From the NCBI RefSeq assembly GCF_014190935.1, contig NZ_JACHVV010000002.1:992001-1056000 (forward strand): DNA of 64,000 bases. The letters run 5' to 3'. The position numbers were made by a program, and so were the translations under genes. Below the pieces are notes generated by a model. That model was given only the letters and a program-made list of their open reading frames with translations. It had not been told where the DNA came from and did no database searches. Positions 1 through 7,038 of the stretch are shown one piece after another. Every line of letters begins with the position of its first letter. Position 1 is the first letter of the stretch. This DNA is from Chryseomonas sp014190935 (GTDB taxonomy: Bacteria; Pseudomonadota; Gammaproteobacteria; Pseudomonadales; Pseudomonadaceae).

Positions 1-126
1 GGTCATAAAAGGGCTCCTGTTCATGAAATGCGCACAGGTTGACTGCCCTCGTCCGTGATCGTTTCGCTGGCGGCGCTGCCGGAACGGTGCGTGCCGCTAT
101 GCGCTCGCGCTGCAATGGCTGGGGCG

Positions 127-984
127 CTAAGGACCGGGTGCACTGGCCAGGGCAGCGGTGCCGGGCGCTGCGCCAAGTCCGCGAAACCAGCGCGCCGGCG
201 CCATTCCGAAGGTCTGGCGAAAATGTTTCGTCATATGACTCTGGTCATAGAAGCCGGCGGCGACGGCCGCCTCGGCCAGTGCCCGACCCAGGCGCACCTG
301 CAGCCGTACCTGGTCGAGGCGGCGCAGGGTCAGGTAGCGATGGGGACTGGTGCCGAAGTAGGCGCGGAAATCCCGGGTCAGACTCCAGCGATCCCGACCG
401 GCGCAGCAGGCCAGGTCGTCGAGGGTGACGGCCTGGTCCAGGTGGTCTTCCAGGTATTCGCGCGCGCGCAGCGCGGCGGCGAAGTCCACCCGCCCGCGAC
501 TGGGCCAGGCCTGGCAGACCTCGGCCAGGGTGGCGACCAGGCCATAGAGGGCATCGTCGCGAGCGAGGACATCGGGTTGCGCGTCGAGGGCGGCGAACAC
601 CGCCTCGGTGGCCCGGGCCAGGCGCGGATCCTGGGAGATGCCGTCACGGTGGAAGGGCAAGGGTCGCCCGCCGAGAATGTCCTGCACCAGGGTCGGCGGC
701 AGATAGAGCATGCGATAGCGAAAGCCATCGGCGGCGCCGGCACGCCCGTCATGGACCTCGTCCGGATGGAGGATCATGGTCTCGCCGGGCAGGCTGTTGG
801 TCCGGGCGCCGCGATAGGAAAAGCTCTGCACCCCTGCCAGGGTACGGCCGATGGCATAGGTGGCATGGCGATGGGGGTCGAAGGCATGGCCGCTGAAGAA
901 GGCCTCGATGGATTCCAGCTCGGCATGGGCCGGGGCGTGCCTTACCCAATCCGTGGCGCCGGGCAGTTCGATCTGGGTGCTCAT
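127..984 (-). CDS. AraC-family transcriptional regulator
   Basis: The 285-residue protein has an N-terminal cupin-like sensing part (residues about 1-150, with HRHATYAIG and FSYRGA segments typical of AraC_binding domains) and a C-terminal double helix-turn-helix (about 180-275, with AAVAAGFYDQSHMTKHFRQ, the usual AraC second-helix signature). It probably senses a small ligand and controls the adjacent exporter gene. The start at 984 has GGAGGAG six bases upstream. It lies 17 bp downstream of the LysE-type gene on the same strand, so the two are likely co-transcribed. A regulator-exporter pair of this kind is common, and the substrate cannot be read from sequence. Bases 1-126 downstream hold no gene I can support. 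Confidence 0.9.
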   Translation of the reverse strand: MSTQIELPGATDWVRHAPAHAELESIEAFFSGHAFDPHRHATYAIGRTLAGVQSFSYRGARTNSLPGETMILHPDEVHDGRAGAADGFRYRMLYLPPTLVQDILGGRPLPFHRDGISQDPRLARATEAVFAALDAQPDVLARDDALYGLVATLAEVCQAWPSRGRVDFAAALRAREYLEDHLDQAVTLDDLACCAGRDRWSLTRDFRAYFGTSPHRYLTLRRLDQVRLQVRLGRALAEAAVAAGFYDQSHMTKHFRQTFGMAPARWFRGLGAAPGTAALASAPGP

Positions 985-1001
985 GGCGACTCCTCCGGCG
1001 C

Positions 1002-1607
1002 TCAGCCTAGCAGACCGCGCCAGGCGTCGTGGAACAGCAGCAGGGCGCAGCCGACCAGACTCAGGCCCAGCAGCCGATTCACCGCGCGCAAGCCGCGTCC
1101 CCGCACCAGGTAGCGCCCGAGCAGCGCCCCAAGCAGGGCGTAGCTGGCCGGGGCGCCGCCCGCCGACAGCGCCAGGGGCAGCGACCAGAGGGCGATCTTG
1201 CCCCCGGTCACCTGGGCCGCCGGAAACATCACCGTGGCGATGGGCAGCACCGCTAGCCAGCCCTTGGGATTGAGGCCCTGGATCAGCAAGCCCCGAGCGA
1301 AGGTCAGCCGCGTGGCGGCACCCTCCTCCTCCCCCGCTGCCGTCGGCGGTGCGGCCCGGGCGATGCGATAGCCGAGGTACAGGCAATAGCCACCGCCCAG
1401 GAGCGCCAGCCACGGCAGCAGCGCCCCCGAGACCAGGATCGCGCCGGCATAGCCCAAGGCCAGAAACAGAACCAGCATGGCGCAGCCCACCCCGGCATAG
1501 AACCCCAGCGCCCGGCGGGCCTGGCCGCGCAGACCGGCGTTCAGCCCCAGGGCGTTGACCGGGCCGGGGCTGTACATGACGCTCAGGGCATAGAGAACGA
1601 TTTCCAA
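1002..1607 (-). CDS. LysE/RhtB-family amino-acid exporter
   Basis: A 201-residue hydrophobic protein with about six predicted membrane segments. The N-terminal PGPVNALGLNAGLRG segment matches the conserved PGP motif of the LysE/RhtB family, whose members export amino acids or related metabolites across the inner membrane. A second family landmark, a GLLIQGLNPKGWLA segment, occurs near residue 110. The length is normal for the family. It is first in a two-gene minus-strand unit with the AraC regulator. It is divergent from the sensor kinase at 1765; the 157 bp between them contain a small hairpin (1678-1695) but no promoter I would defend. Confidence 0.9.
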   Translation of the reverse strand: MEIVLYALSVMYSPGPVNALGLNAGLRGQARRALGFYAGVGCAMLVLFLALGYAGAILVSGALLPWLALLGGGYCLYLGYRIARAAPPTAAGEEEGAATRLTFARGLLIQGLNPKGWLAVLPIATVMFPAAQVTGGKIALWSLPLALSAGGAPASYALLGALLGRYLVRGRGLRAVNRLLGLSLVGCALLLFHDAWRGLLG

Positions 1608-1764
1608 GGGGCACCTGCCAGGCTTCGAGAAGGAGACCCAGGCTAGCCAGAGCGCCCGGGGTGTGGCTTGTACGTCTGTGGCTGAGATGAGCCACCCGCT
1701 CTAGCACTCGAACTCCGCCGGGGTGTGGCACTCTATCCAGGCCAAGGCCTGGAAGAGAAAACCC

Positions 1765-3210
1765 ATGTTCGGATCGCTGCGCAGTCGTCTGATTGCCCTG
1801 CTGCTGATGCTCGGCGGCATGGCCGTCGGGGTCGGCTGGCTGATGATCCTGCTCTTGCGCCAGTCGGAAAGCGCCCAGCTCGGCCAGGCCACCGTGGAAG
1901 CCGAGCAGGCCTGCCAGGGCATCGCCAGCAGCTATCGCTTCTACAGCAACGGCTGGTCCGGCCCCACCGGCGGCCTCGCCGACCCGGCGCTGCAACGCAG
2001 TCTCGGCGGCGTGGCCAGTGTCGCCCTGCTGCGTTATCGCGGCATGGCCGGGGGCCTCTGGCAGGAACAGGCGGGGCTGCTGGCCGATGCCAGTCCCTTC
2101 CCCCTGACCGCCGCCGAACGCCAGCACCTGGCCAATCTTTCCGCCGCGACCCTGGCCGAGGCGCGCAGCCTGAGCGACAGCTTCAGCGCGGACGGCGCCA
2201 CGGTATTGGTGGCCGCCTGCCCGCTGTCCGGGCCAATTGCCGATCTCGCCGCCTGGACCCTGACCCGCCTGACCTTCGCCGAGGGCAGCGGTCAGCGCCA
2301 GCTGAAACTGGGCCTGGGCCTGCTGCTGCTGGCCATGCTCGCCGCCACCCTGCTGCTCGGTCGGCTCACCTGGCAGTGGTCGCGGCATGTCGCACGGGTC
2401 GAGCGCGATCTGGGCGCCAGTGCCAGCCACGACCTGCCCACCCTCGCCCTCACCGGCGAACGCGAGCTGGATCGGGTGCTGGCAGCGCTCAACCAGGCCG
2501 GGCAGCGCCTGACCCAGGCGCGGGACGAGGCCCAGCGGCTGACCACCCAGGTCCACGCCAGTGAACGGCTGGCCGCCCTTGGCCGAGTGGCCGCCGGGGT
2601 CGCCCACGAGATCCGCAATCCGCTGGCCGCCATGCGCCTCAAGGCCGAGAACGCCCTGGCCGGCGACAGCGGCCGGCAGCAGAAGGCGCTGGACGCCATC
2701 CTCACGCAGGTCACCCGGCTGGACCGCCTGCTGCGCCGCCTGCTCGACCTCACCCAGCCGCTGCACCTGCAACCGACCGCCATCGCGCTGCCGGCCTTTT
2801 GCCGCGAGGTGCTGGCCGGTCACGAAGACCAAGCCGCCCAGCGCGGCATCCGCCTGACCGCCCAGGTGGCCGTCGAAGAGGGCTGGTTCGACCGCGACGC
2901 CCTGGCCCGCGCCCTGGACAACCTGCTGCTTAACGCCCTCCAGGCCGCCCCGGCCGCCAGCGAGATCCGCCTCGATGCCAGCCGGCGCGGCGACTGGCTG
3001 GTGCTGGCGGTGGAAGACGAAGGCCAGGGCCCGCCTGCCGAGTTGCGCGCCCAGCTCTTCGAGCCCTTCGTCACCGGTCGTCCTGAGGGCACCGGCCTGG
3101 GCCTGGCCCTGGTTCGCGAGACCGCCCGCGCCCACGGTGGCGAGGCGCGACTGATCGATCCCTCCGTCCCCACTCGCTTCGAGATCCTCCTGCCATGCCA
3201 ACCCTGCTGA
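1765..3210 (+). CDS. Membrane sensor histidine kinase (NtrB-like partner of the following regulator)
   Basis: 481 residues. Transmembrane helix 1 spans about 9-31, an extracytoplasmic sensor region about 32-180, and helix 2 about 183-203. A linker and a HisKA domain follow with the phosphorylation site H281 in VAHEIRNP, then a HATPase domain with N-box DNLLLNALQAA, G1 box DEGQGPP and G2 box GTGLGLALV. It should autophosphorylate H281 in response to a periplasmic signal. A GTG 14 codons upstream (1723) is in frame, but the ATG at 1765 has GGAAGAG at good spacing and begins the first membrane helix cleanly. It overlaps the response regulator by 16 bp. The sensor region matches no family I recognise. 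Confidence 0.92.
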   Translation: MFGSLRSRLIALLLMLGGMAVGVGWLMILLLRQSESAQLGQATVEAEQACQGIASSYRFYSNGWSGPTGGLADPALQRSLGGVASVALLRYRGMAGGLWQEQAGLLADASPFPLTAAERQHLANLSAATLAEARSLSDSFSADGATVLVAACPLSGPIADLAAWTLTRLTFAEGSGQRQLKLGLGLLLLAMLAATLLLGRLTWQWSRHVARVERDLGASASHDLPTLALTGERELDRVLAALNQAGQRLTQARDEAQRLTTQVHASERLAALGRVAAGVAHEIRNPLAAMRLKAENALAGDSGRQQKALDAILTQVTRLDRLLRRLLDLTQPLHLQPTAIALPAFCREVLAGHEDQAAQRGIRLTAQVAVEEGWFDRDALARALDNLLLNALQAAPAASEIRLDASRRGDWLVLAVEDEGQGPPAELRAQLFEPFVTGRPEGTGLGLALVRETARAHGGEARLIDPSVPTRFEILLPCQPC

Positions 3211-4532
3211 TCATCGATGACGACGCCGGTCTGCGCGACGCCCTGGCGGAAACCGCCGCGGACCAGGGCTACCGGGTGCTGCAGGCCGATCAGGGGGAAG
3301 CGGGCTTGCAGCTCCTGGCGCAGGAGACGGTGGACGCGGTGCTGCTGGACCTGCGCATGCCGGGGCTGGATGGCCTGGAGGTGCTGGCGCGCATCCGCGC
3401 CCTGCCCGAGCCGCCAGCGGTCACGGTGCTGACCGCCTTCGCCAGTGCCGGCAACACCATCGAGGCCATGCGCCTGGGCGCCTTCGACCACCTCACCAAG
3501 CCCATCGGCCGTGACGAGCTGATCCGGGTACTGGCTGGCATGACCGCCCAGCGCGGCCCGGCCAGCACGCCACCGGCCGCGGTCGAAGGCCATACCCTGG
3601 TGGGTGGCAGCGATGCCCTGCGCCAGGTGCAGAAGACCATCGGCCGTCTGGTGGACAGCGAGGCCACGGTGCTGGTGACCGGCGAGACCGGCACCGGCAA
3701 GGAACTGGTGGCCCGCGCCATCCACGAACACGGCAAGCGACGCGGCGCGCCCTTCGTGGCGGTCAACTGCGCCGCCATCCCGCCGGATCTGCTGGAAAGC
3801 GAACTCTTCGGCCATGTGCGCGGCGCCTTCAGCGGGGCCACCGCCAATCGTCTCGGCGCCTTTCGCGAAGCCCAGGGCGGCACCCTCTTTCTCGACGAGA
3901 TCGGCGACATGCCGCTGCCGATGCAGGCCAAGATCCTGCGCGCGCTGCAGGAACGCGAGGTGACCCCGGTGGGCGGCGCACCGGTACGGCTGGATGTGCG
4001 CCTGGTGGCGGCCACCCACCGCGACCTGGCCCAGCGCGTCGCCAGCGGCGACTTCCGCGAGGACCTCTTCTATCGCCTGCACGTAGTGCCCATCCACCTG
4101 CCGGCCCTGCGCGAGCGGCGGGCCGATATCCTGCCGCTAGCCGAGCACTTCCTCGCCCCCAGCGGCCGGGTGCTGGCGGACGATGCCGCCGCCCTGCTCT
4201 TGCGCCACCCCTGGCCGGGCAACGTGCGGGAATTGCGCAACGCCATCCAGCGCGCCGCGACCCTGGCCCAGGGCGAGCGCATCGTCGCCGCCGACCTGGC
4301 CTTCCTGCAGGGCGAGACCCCGGATGAGGTAGCCATCGACGCCAGCTGGCCGGAGGAGACGCTGGCCGAAGCCACCGCGCGCCTGGAACGCCTGCTGATC
4401 GAGCGCGCCCTGCAGCGCAGTGGCGGCAATCGCGCCGAAGCGGCCCGCCGCCTGGGCATCCATCGCCAGCTGCTCTACACCAAGCTGAGCCGGCTGGGCC
4501 TGGGTGTCGGCGCAGACGACAGTCTTGCTTAG
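3195..4532 (+). CDS. NtrC-family sigma-54-dependent response regulator
   Basis: 445 residues in the order receiver (1-120, acidic IIDDD, phospho-acceptor D52 in LLDLRMPG, K near 102), sigma-54 AAA+ domain (about 135-370, Walker A GETGTGKE at 163-170, Walker B LFLDEIGD) and C-terminal Fis-type helix-turn-helix (GGNRAEAARRLGIHRQLLY). The sigma-54 contact loop reads GAFSGA (210-215) rather than the usual GAFTGA, a conservative Thr-to-Ser change. It should bind an upstream enhancer and open sigma-54 promoters when phosphorylated by the overlapping kinase. The likely target is the gene at 4875, whose upstream region carries tandem palindromes and a -24/-12 element. Its stop codon coincides with the left edge of an inserted repeat element. 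Confidence 0.93.
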   Translation: MPTLLIIDDDAGLRDALAETAADQGYRVLQADQGEAGLQLLAQETVDAVLLDLRMPGLDGLEVLARIRALPEPPAVTVLTAFASAGNTIEAMRLGAFDHLTKPIGRDELIRVLAGMTAQRGPASTPPAAVEGHTLVGGSDALRQVQKTIGRLVDSEATVLVTGETGTGKELVARAIHEHGKRRGAPFVAVNCAAIPPDLLESELFGHVRGAFSGATANRLGAFREAQGGTLFLDEIGDMPLPMQAKILRALQEREVTPVGGAPVRLDVRLVAATHRDLAQRVASGDFREDLFYRLHVVPIHLPALRERRADILPLAEHFLAPSGRVLADDAAALLLRHPWPGNVRELRNAIQRAATLAQGERIVAADLAFLQGETPDEVAIDASWPEETLAEATARLERLLIERALQRSGGNRAEAARRLGIHRQLLYTKLSRLGLGVGADDSLA

Positions 4533-4717
4533 AGCCTATTCAAAGTCTTGCGAGCTAGAGACAAACAAGGCCTAGGCGGCCCCACGAAAAGGCCTGAGGA
4601 AGCGGACCGGGCTCGCGCTCGAGTTTACAAGTAGTAAATGAGCATTCCGACGGGGCTGGCCTTACAGGGCATTTTCAACGCCGTTTGGCCGACGCGCAGC
4701 AGACTTTGAAAAGGCTC
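4532..4717. mobile_element. MITE-like element, 186 bp, flanked by TTA duplications
   Basis: The ends form terminal inverted repeats: GAGCCTATTCAAAGTCT at 4532-4548 and AGACTTTGAAAAGGCTC at 4701-4717, with 16 of 17 positions complementary. TTA occurs on both sides (4529-4531 and 4718-4720), as expected of a target-site duplication. No coding sequence is inside; there is an internal palindrome TTTAC-N5-GTAAA (4624-4638). Terminal repeats of this kind with a 3-bp TA-containing duplication suggest mobilisation by an IS5/IS427-like transposase, which is inference. Removing the element with one TTA restores a TAG at the same place, so the regulator upstream is not truncated by it. Together with the enhancer, IHF site and promoter, this accounts for the whole 4533-4874 gap. 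Confidence 0.7.
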
Positions 4718-4723
4718 TTAGGC

Positions 4724-4761
4724 TGTCCGCTTTGCCGACAGGTATGTCCGCCAGCCGGACG
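4724..4761 (+). promoter_or_regulatory. Tandem enhancer (UAS) for the NtrC-type regulator
   Basis: Two 17-bp imperfect palindromes, TGTCCGCTTTGCCGACA (4724-4740) and TGTCCGCCAGCCGGACG (4745-4761), share the form TGTCCGC-N5-CsGAC and are spaced exactly 21 bp centre to centre. Two helical turns would place two dimers on the same DNA face. They lie 63-102 bp upstream of the -24 element, the usual enhancer distance. That the binder is the adjacent regulator is inference. Confidence 0.65.
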
Positions 4762-4793
4762 CAATGCCTGGCCCGGATGGCCGCTTAATAACT

Positions 4794-4806
4794 CAAGCTA
4801 TTGATT
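4794..4806 (-). promoter_or_regulatory. IHF-binding site
   Basis: The minus-strand sequence AATCAATAGCTTG fits the IHF consensus WATCAANNNNTTR at every defined position and abuts an A/T-rich stretch (4798-4823). It sits between the tandem enhancer and the sigma-54 promoter, where IHF bends DNA to bring an enhancer-bound activator to polymerase. Confidence 0.6.
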
Positions 4807-4823
4807 TATATATGAAATAAAAG

Positions 4824-4842
4824 TTGGCACAGGCCCTGCAAT
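4824..4842 (+). promoter_or_regulatory. Sigma-54 (-24/-12) promoter
   Basis: TTGGCACAGGCCCTGCAAT carries the invariant GG (4826-4827) and GC (4838-4839) with exactly 10 bp between them and a strong TTGGCAC -24 block. The start of transcription would fall near 4850, about 25 bases before the ATG at 4875, which has its own AGGAG. An enhancer, an IHF site and an adjacent NtrC-type gene all support it. Confidence 0.75.
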
Positions 4843-4874
4843 ATCCTGATCGTCAACCACCGCAGGAGTCATCC

Positions 4875-5657
4875 ATGCCTACCAAGACCCAGACCCTCGT
4901 GATCGGGACCTTCGCCCTGCTGTCCGTCAGCGGCCTCGTCCTGGCACAAACCGCACCCGCCGGCAGCACCGCCTCCACCACCGCGGCCAGCGCCCAGATC
5001 CCCACCCAGCAGGGCCAGCTCAAGCAGTTCCTGCTCAATCCCCGCGGCGATATCGACGGCCTGATCCTGGCCGACGGCACCGAGGTCAACACCCCGCCGC
5101 ACCTGTCCGAGCAACTGGCCGCCACCTTCAAGCCGGGTGACAGCATCAACGTCGCCGGCCTGCGCGCCGCCAGCCTGCCGCTGGTCCAGGCGGTATCCCT
5201 GACCAACGTCCAGACCGGCAAGACGGTCACCGACGAAGGCCCCGATCGCGTGGCCGGTCGCCGTCCGCCGGCCCCCCCGGCACCGGGCACCGAGCGCGAT
5301 GGCGACAGCCTCCAGGGCCAGATCGTCCAGCTGCTGCACGGTCCCCGTGGCGATGTGAACGGCGCCCTGCTGCAGGACGGCACCGCCCTGCGCCTGCCGC
5401 CCCATGAAGCCCTGCGCCTGGAGGCGCTGCTCAAGCCCGGTCAGACCGTAGCCGTCCGCGGCGAGCTGGTGGCCAATGCCCAGGGCCGCGCCTTCCGGGT
5501 CAGCGCCCTGGGCGCCGACGCCAACTCGCTGCAGACCCTGGACACCCCGCCGGCACCTCGCGGTCCCGGTCGTCTGCCGCCGCCCCCGCCCCCCGGCGTC
5601 CAGCCGGTCGCCCCGGGCGCCCAACCGCCGGCACCCCCGGCACCGCCGGCCGGCTGA
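4875..5657 (+). CDS. Exported protein with two PRGD repeat domains and a proline-rich tail, function unknown
   Basis: 260 residues. An N-terminal signal peptide (VIGTFALLSVSGLVLAQ, cleavage near residue 23) is followed by a Ser/Thr/Ala linker. Two homologous modules of about 65 residues follow. The first begins GQLKQFLLNPRGDIDGLILADG near residue 43, the second GQIVQLLHGPRGDVNGALLQDG near residue 145. Each then has a T-x-PPH segment, a KPG turn and a hydrophobic strand, which reads like a small beta-barrel (OB-like) domain; that fold is inference. The C-terminal 35 residues are Pro/Gly/Ala-rich. The ATG at 4875 is chosen because it starts the signal peptide and has AGGAG upstream. It is preceded by a sigma-54 promoter and probably controlled by the neighbouring two-component system. 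It ends back to back with the convergent aminotransferase gene (palindrome TGATCA), with no terminator between. Confidence 0.8.
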   Translation: MPTKTQTLVIGTFALLSVSGLVLAQTAPAGSTASTTAASAQIPTQQGQLKQFLLNPRGDIDGLILADGTEVNTPPHLSEQLAATFKPGDSINVAGLRAASLPLVQAVSLTNVQTGKTVTDEGPDRVAGRRPPAPPAPGTERDGDSLQGQIVQLLHGPRGDVNGALLQDGTALRLPPHEALRLEALLKPGQTVAVRGELVANAQGRAFRVSALGADANSLQTLDTPPAPRGPGRLPPPPPPGVQPVAPGAQPPAPPAPPAG

Positions 5658-6878
5658 TCAGGCCAGCAACCGCCGGGTCGCTTCGGCGATCCGGCGGCAG
5701 GCTTCCTCCAGCACCTCGTGCGAGGTGGCGTAGGAAACCCGGAAGTAAGGCGCCAGGCCAAAGGCCGAGCCTGGCACCACCGCCACCCCGCCCTCGTCCA
5801 TGAGGTAGCGGGCAAAGGCCGTATCGCTGTCGATCAGCTCCCCGCTCGGCGTCCGCCGACCCAAGACCCCCGCGCAACTGGCGTAGACATAGAAGGCCCC
5901 CTCGGGCCGCCGCGCCGACAGGCCCGGCGCCGCGTTCAGCGCGTCCACCACCAGATCCCGCCGCTCGCGAAACAGCTCGCAACGCTCGCGCACGATGTCC
6001 TGCGGCCCATCCAGGGCGGCGATGGCCGCGGCCTGGCTGACCGAGCAGGGGCAGGAGGTCACCTGGCTCTGCACACTGGCCATGGCCTGGATCAGCGCCT
6101 TGGGTCCGCCGGCATAGCCCAGGCGCCAGCCGGTCATGGCATAGGCCTTGGAGACGCCGTTGATGGTCAGGGTCCGCTCGCGCAGCCGTGGCTCCAGGGC
6201 CGCCGGAGTGACGAAGCGAAAGCCGTCGTAGAGGATGTGTTCGTACATGTCGTCGACCATCAGCCAGACCTGCGGATGGCGCAGCAGCACCTCCAGCAGC
6301 GGGCGATAGTGTTCCTCGCCATAGGCCGCCCCCGAGGGATTGGACGGCGAGTTGAGCATCACCCAGCGGGTGCGCGGGGTGATGGCCGCCTCCAGGGCCT
6401 CGGCGGTCAGGCGGAAGCCATCCTCCTCGCGGCATGGCAGCACCACCGGCGTGCCGCCGAGGATGGTGACGATGTCGGCATAGGTCACCCAGAAGGGCGC
6501 GGGGATGATCACCTCGTCGCCCGCGTCCAGGGTCGCCATCATGGCGTTGAAGATCACCTGCTTGGCACCGGCCGAGGCGGTCACCTCGTCCTGGGCGAAC
6601 ACCAGGTCGTTCTCCCGGGCGAACTTGCGGCGGATGGCTTCCTTGAGCGCCGGGCTGCCGTCGAGCACCGTGTACTTGGTCTGGCCGGCGCGAATGGCCT
6701 GGATCGCCGCTTCCTTGATGTGCTCCGGGGTATCGAAGTCCGGCTCGCCCGCACCCAGCACCAGCAGATCGGCGCCCTGGCGGCGCAGGGCGTTGGCGCG
6801 CTCGGTGATCTTGAGGATCTCGGAGACGCCCACGGAGGCGAGGCAGTGGGCGAGGTGCAGGGTCGAATCAGCGGCCAT
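5658..6878 (-). CDS. PLP-dependent class I/II aminotransferase (aspartate-aminotransferase type)
   Basis: 406 residues with fold-type I landmarks: GAGEPDFDTP near the N terminus, YTVLDGSPALKEAI, the NSPSNPSG asparagine loop, the PLP lysine K244 in GVSKAYAMTGWRLGY and the carboxylate-binding Arg in FRVSYATS. It transfers an amino group between an amino acid and a 2-oxo acid in the cytoplasm. It belongs to the AspC-like subgroup that includes bacterial aspartate and aromatic aminotransferases, and exact specificity is not readable. It faces the two-domain exported-protein gene and diverges from the ZapE-like gene. Confidence 0.9.
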   Translation of the reverse strand: MAADSTLHLAHCLASVGVSEILKITERANALRRQGADLLVLGAGEPDFDTPEHIKEAAIQAIRAGQTKYTVLDGSPALKEAIRRKFARENDLVFAQDEVTASAGAKQVIFNAMMATLDAGDEVIIPAPFWVTYADIVTILGGTPVVLPCREEDGFRLTAEALEAAITPRTRWVMLNSPSNPSGAAYGEEHYRPLLEVLLRHPQVWLMVDDMYEHILYDGFRFVTPAALEPRLRERTLTINGVSKAYAMTGWRLGYAGGPKALIQAMASVQSQVTSCPCSVSQAAAIAALDGPQDIVRERCELFRERRDLVVDALNAAPGLSARRPEGAFYVYASCAGVLGRRTPSGELIDSDTAFARYLMDEGGVAVVPGSAFGLAPYFRVSYATSHEVLEEACRRIAEATRRLLA

Positions 6879-7038
6879 GACAGGGCTCCAGGCAGGGCGA
6901 AGAGAGGTGCCGGAACCGTCCGGCAGGGATCGTCTCGCACTATCGAACCGCGGCCGCCGGCCTTCAAACGCTATAAAGGACTCACGTCATTCCGCCGGGG
7001 CATGGTCTGCCGCCAGGTCGAGCGCTAGAGTGGCGACC

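Noticed and set aside
1..126. Small coding frame at the window start
   Set aside because: No ribosome site or family similarity; probably the 3' flank of the AraC gene.
127..3201. A 1024-residue minus-strand open frame covering three genes
   Set aside because: Only its last 285 codons (AraC regulator) have family features; the rest is antisense to the kinase and low-complexity Gly/Gln/Ala sequence typical of GC-rich shadow frames.
4721..4761. Terminator for the NtrC-type regulator
   Set aside because: The two short palindromes have no T-run and are tandem copies of one another, which fits an enhancer better than a terminator.
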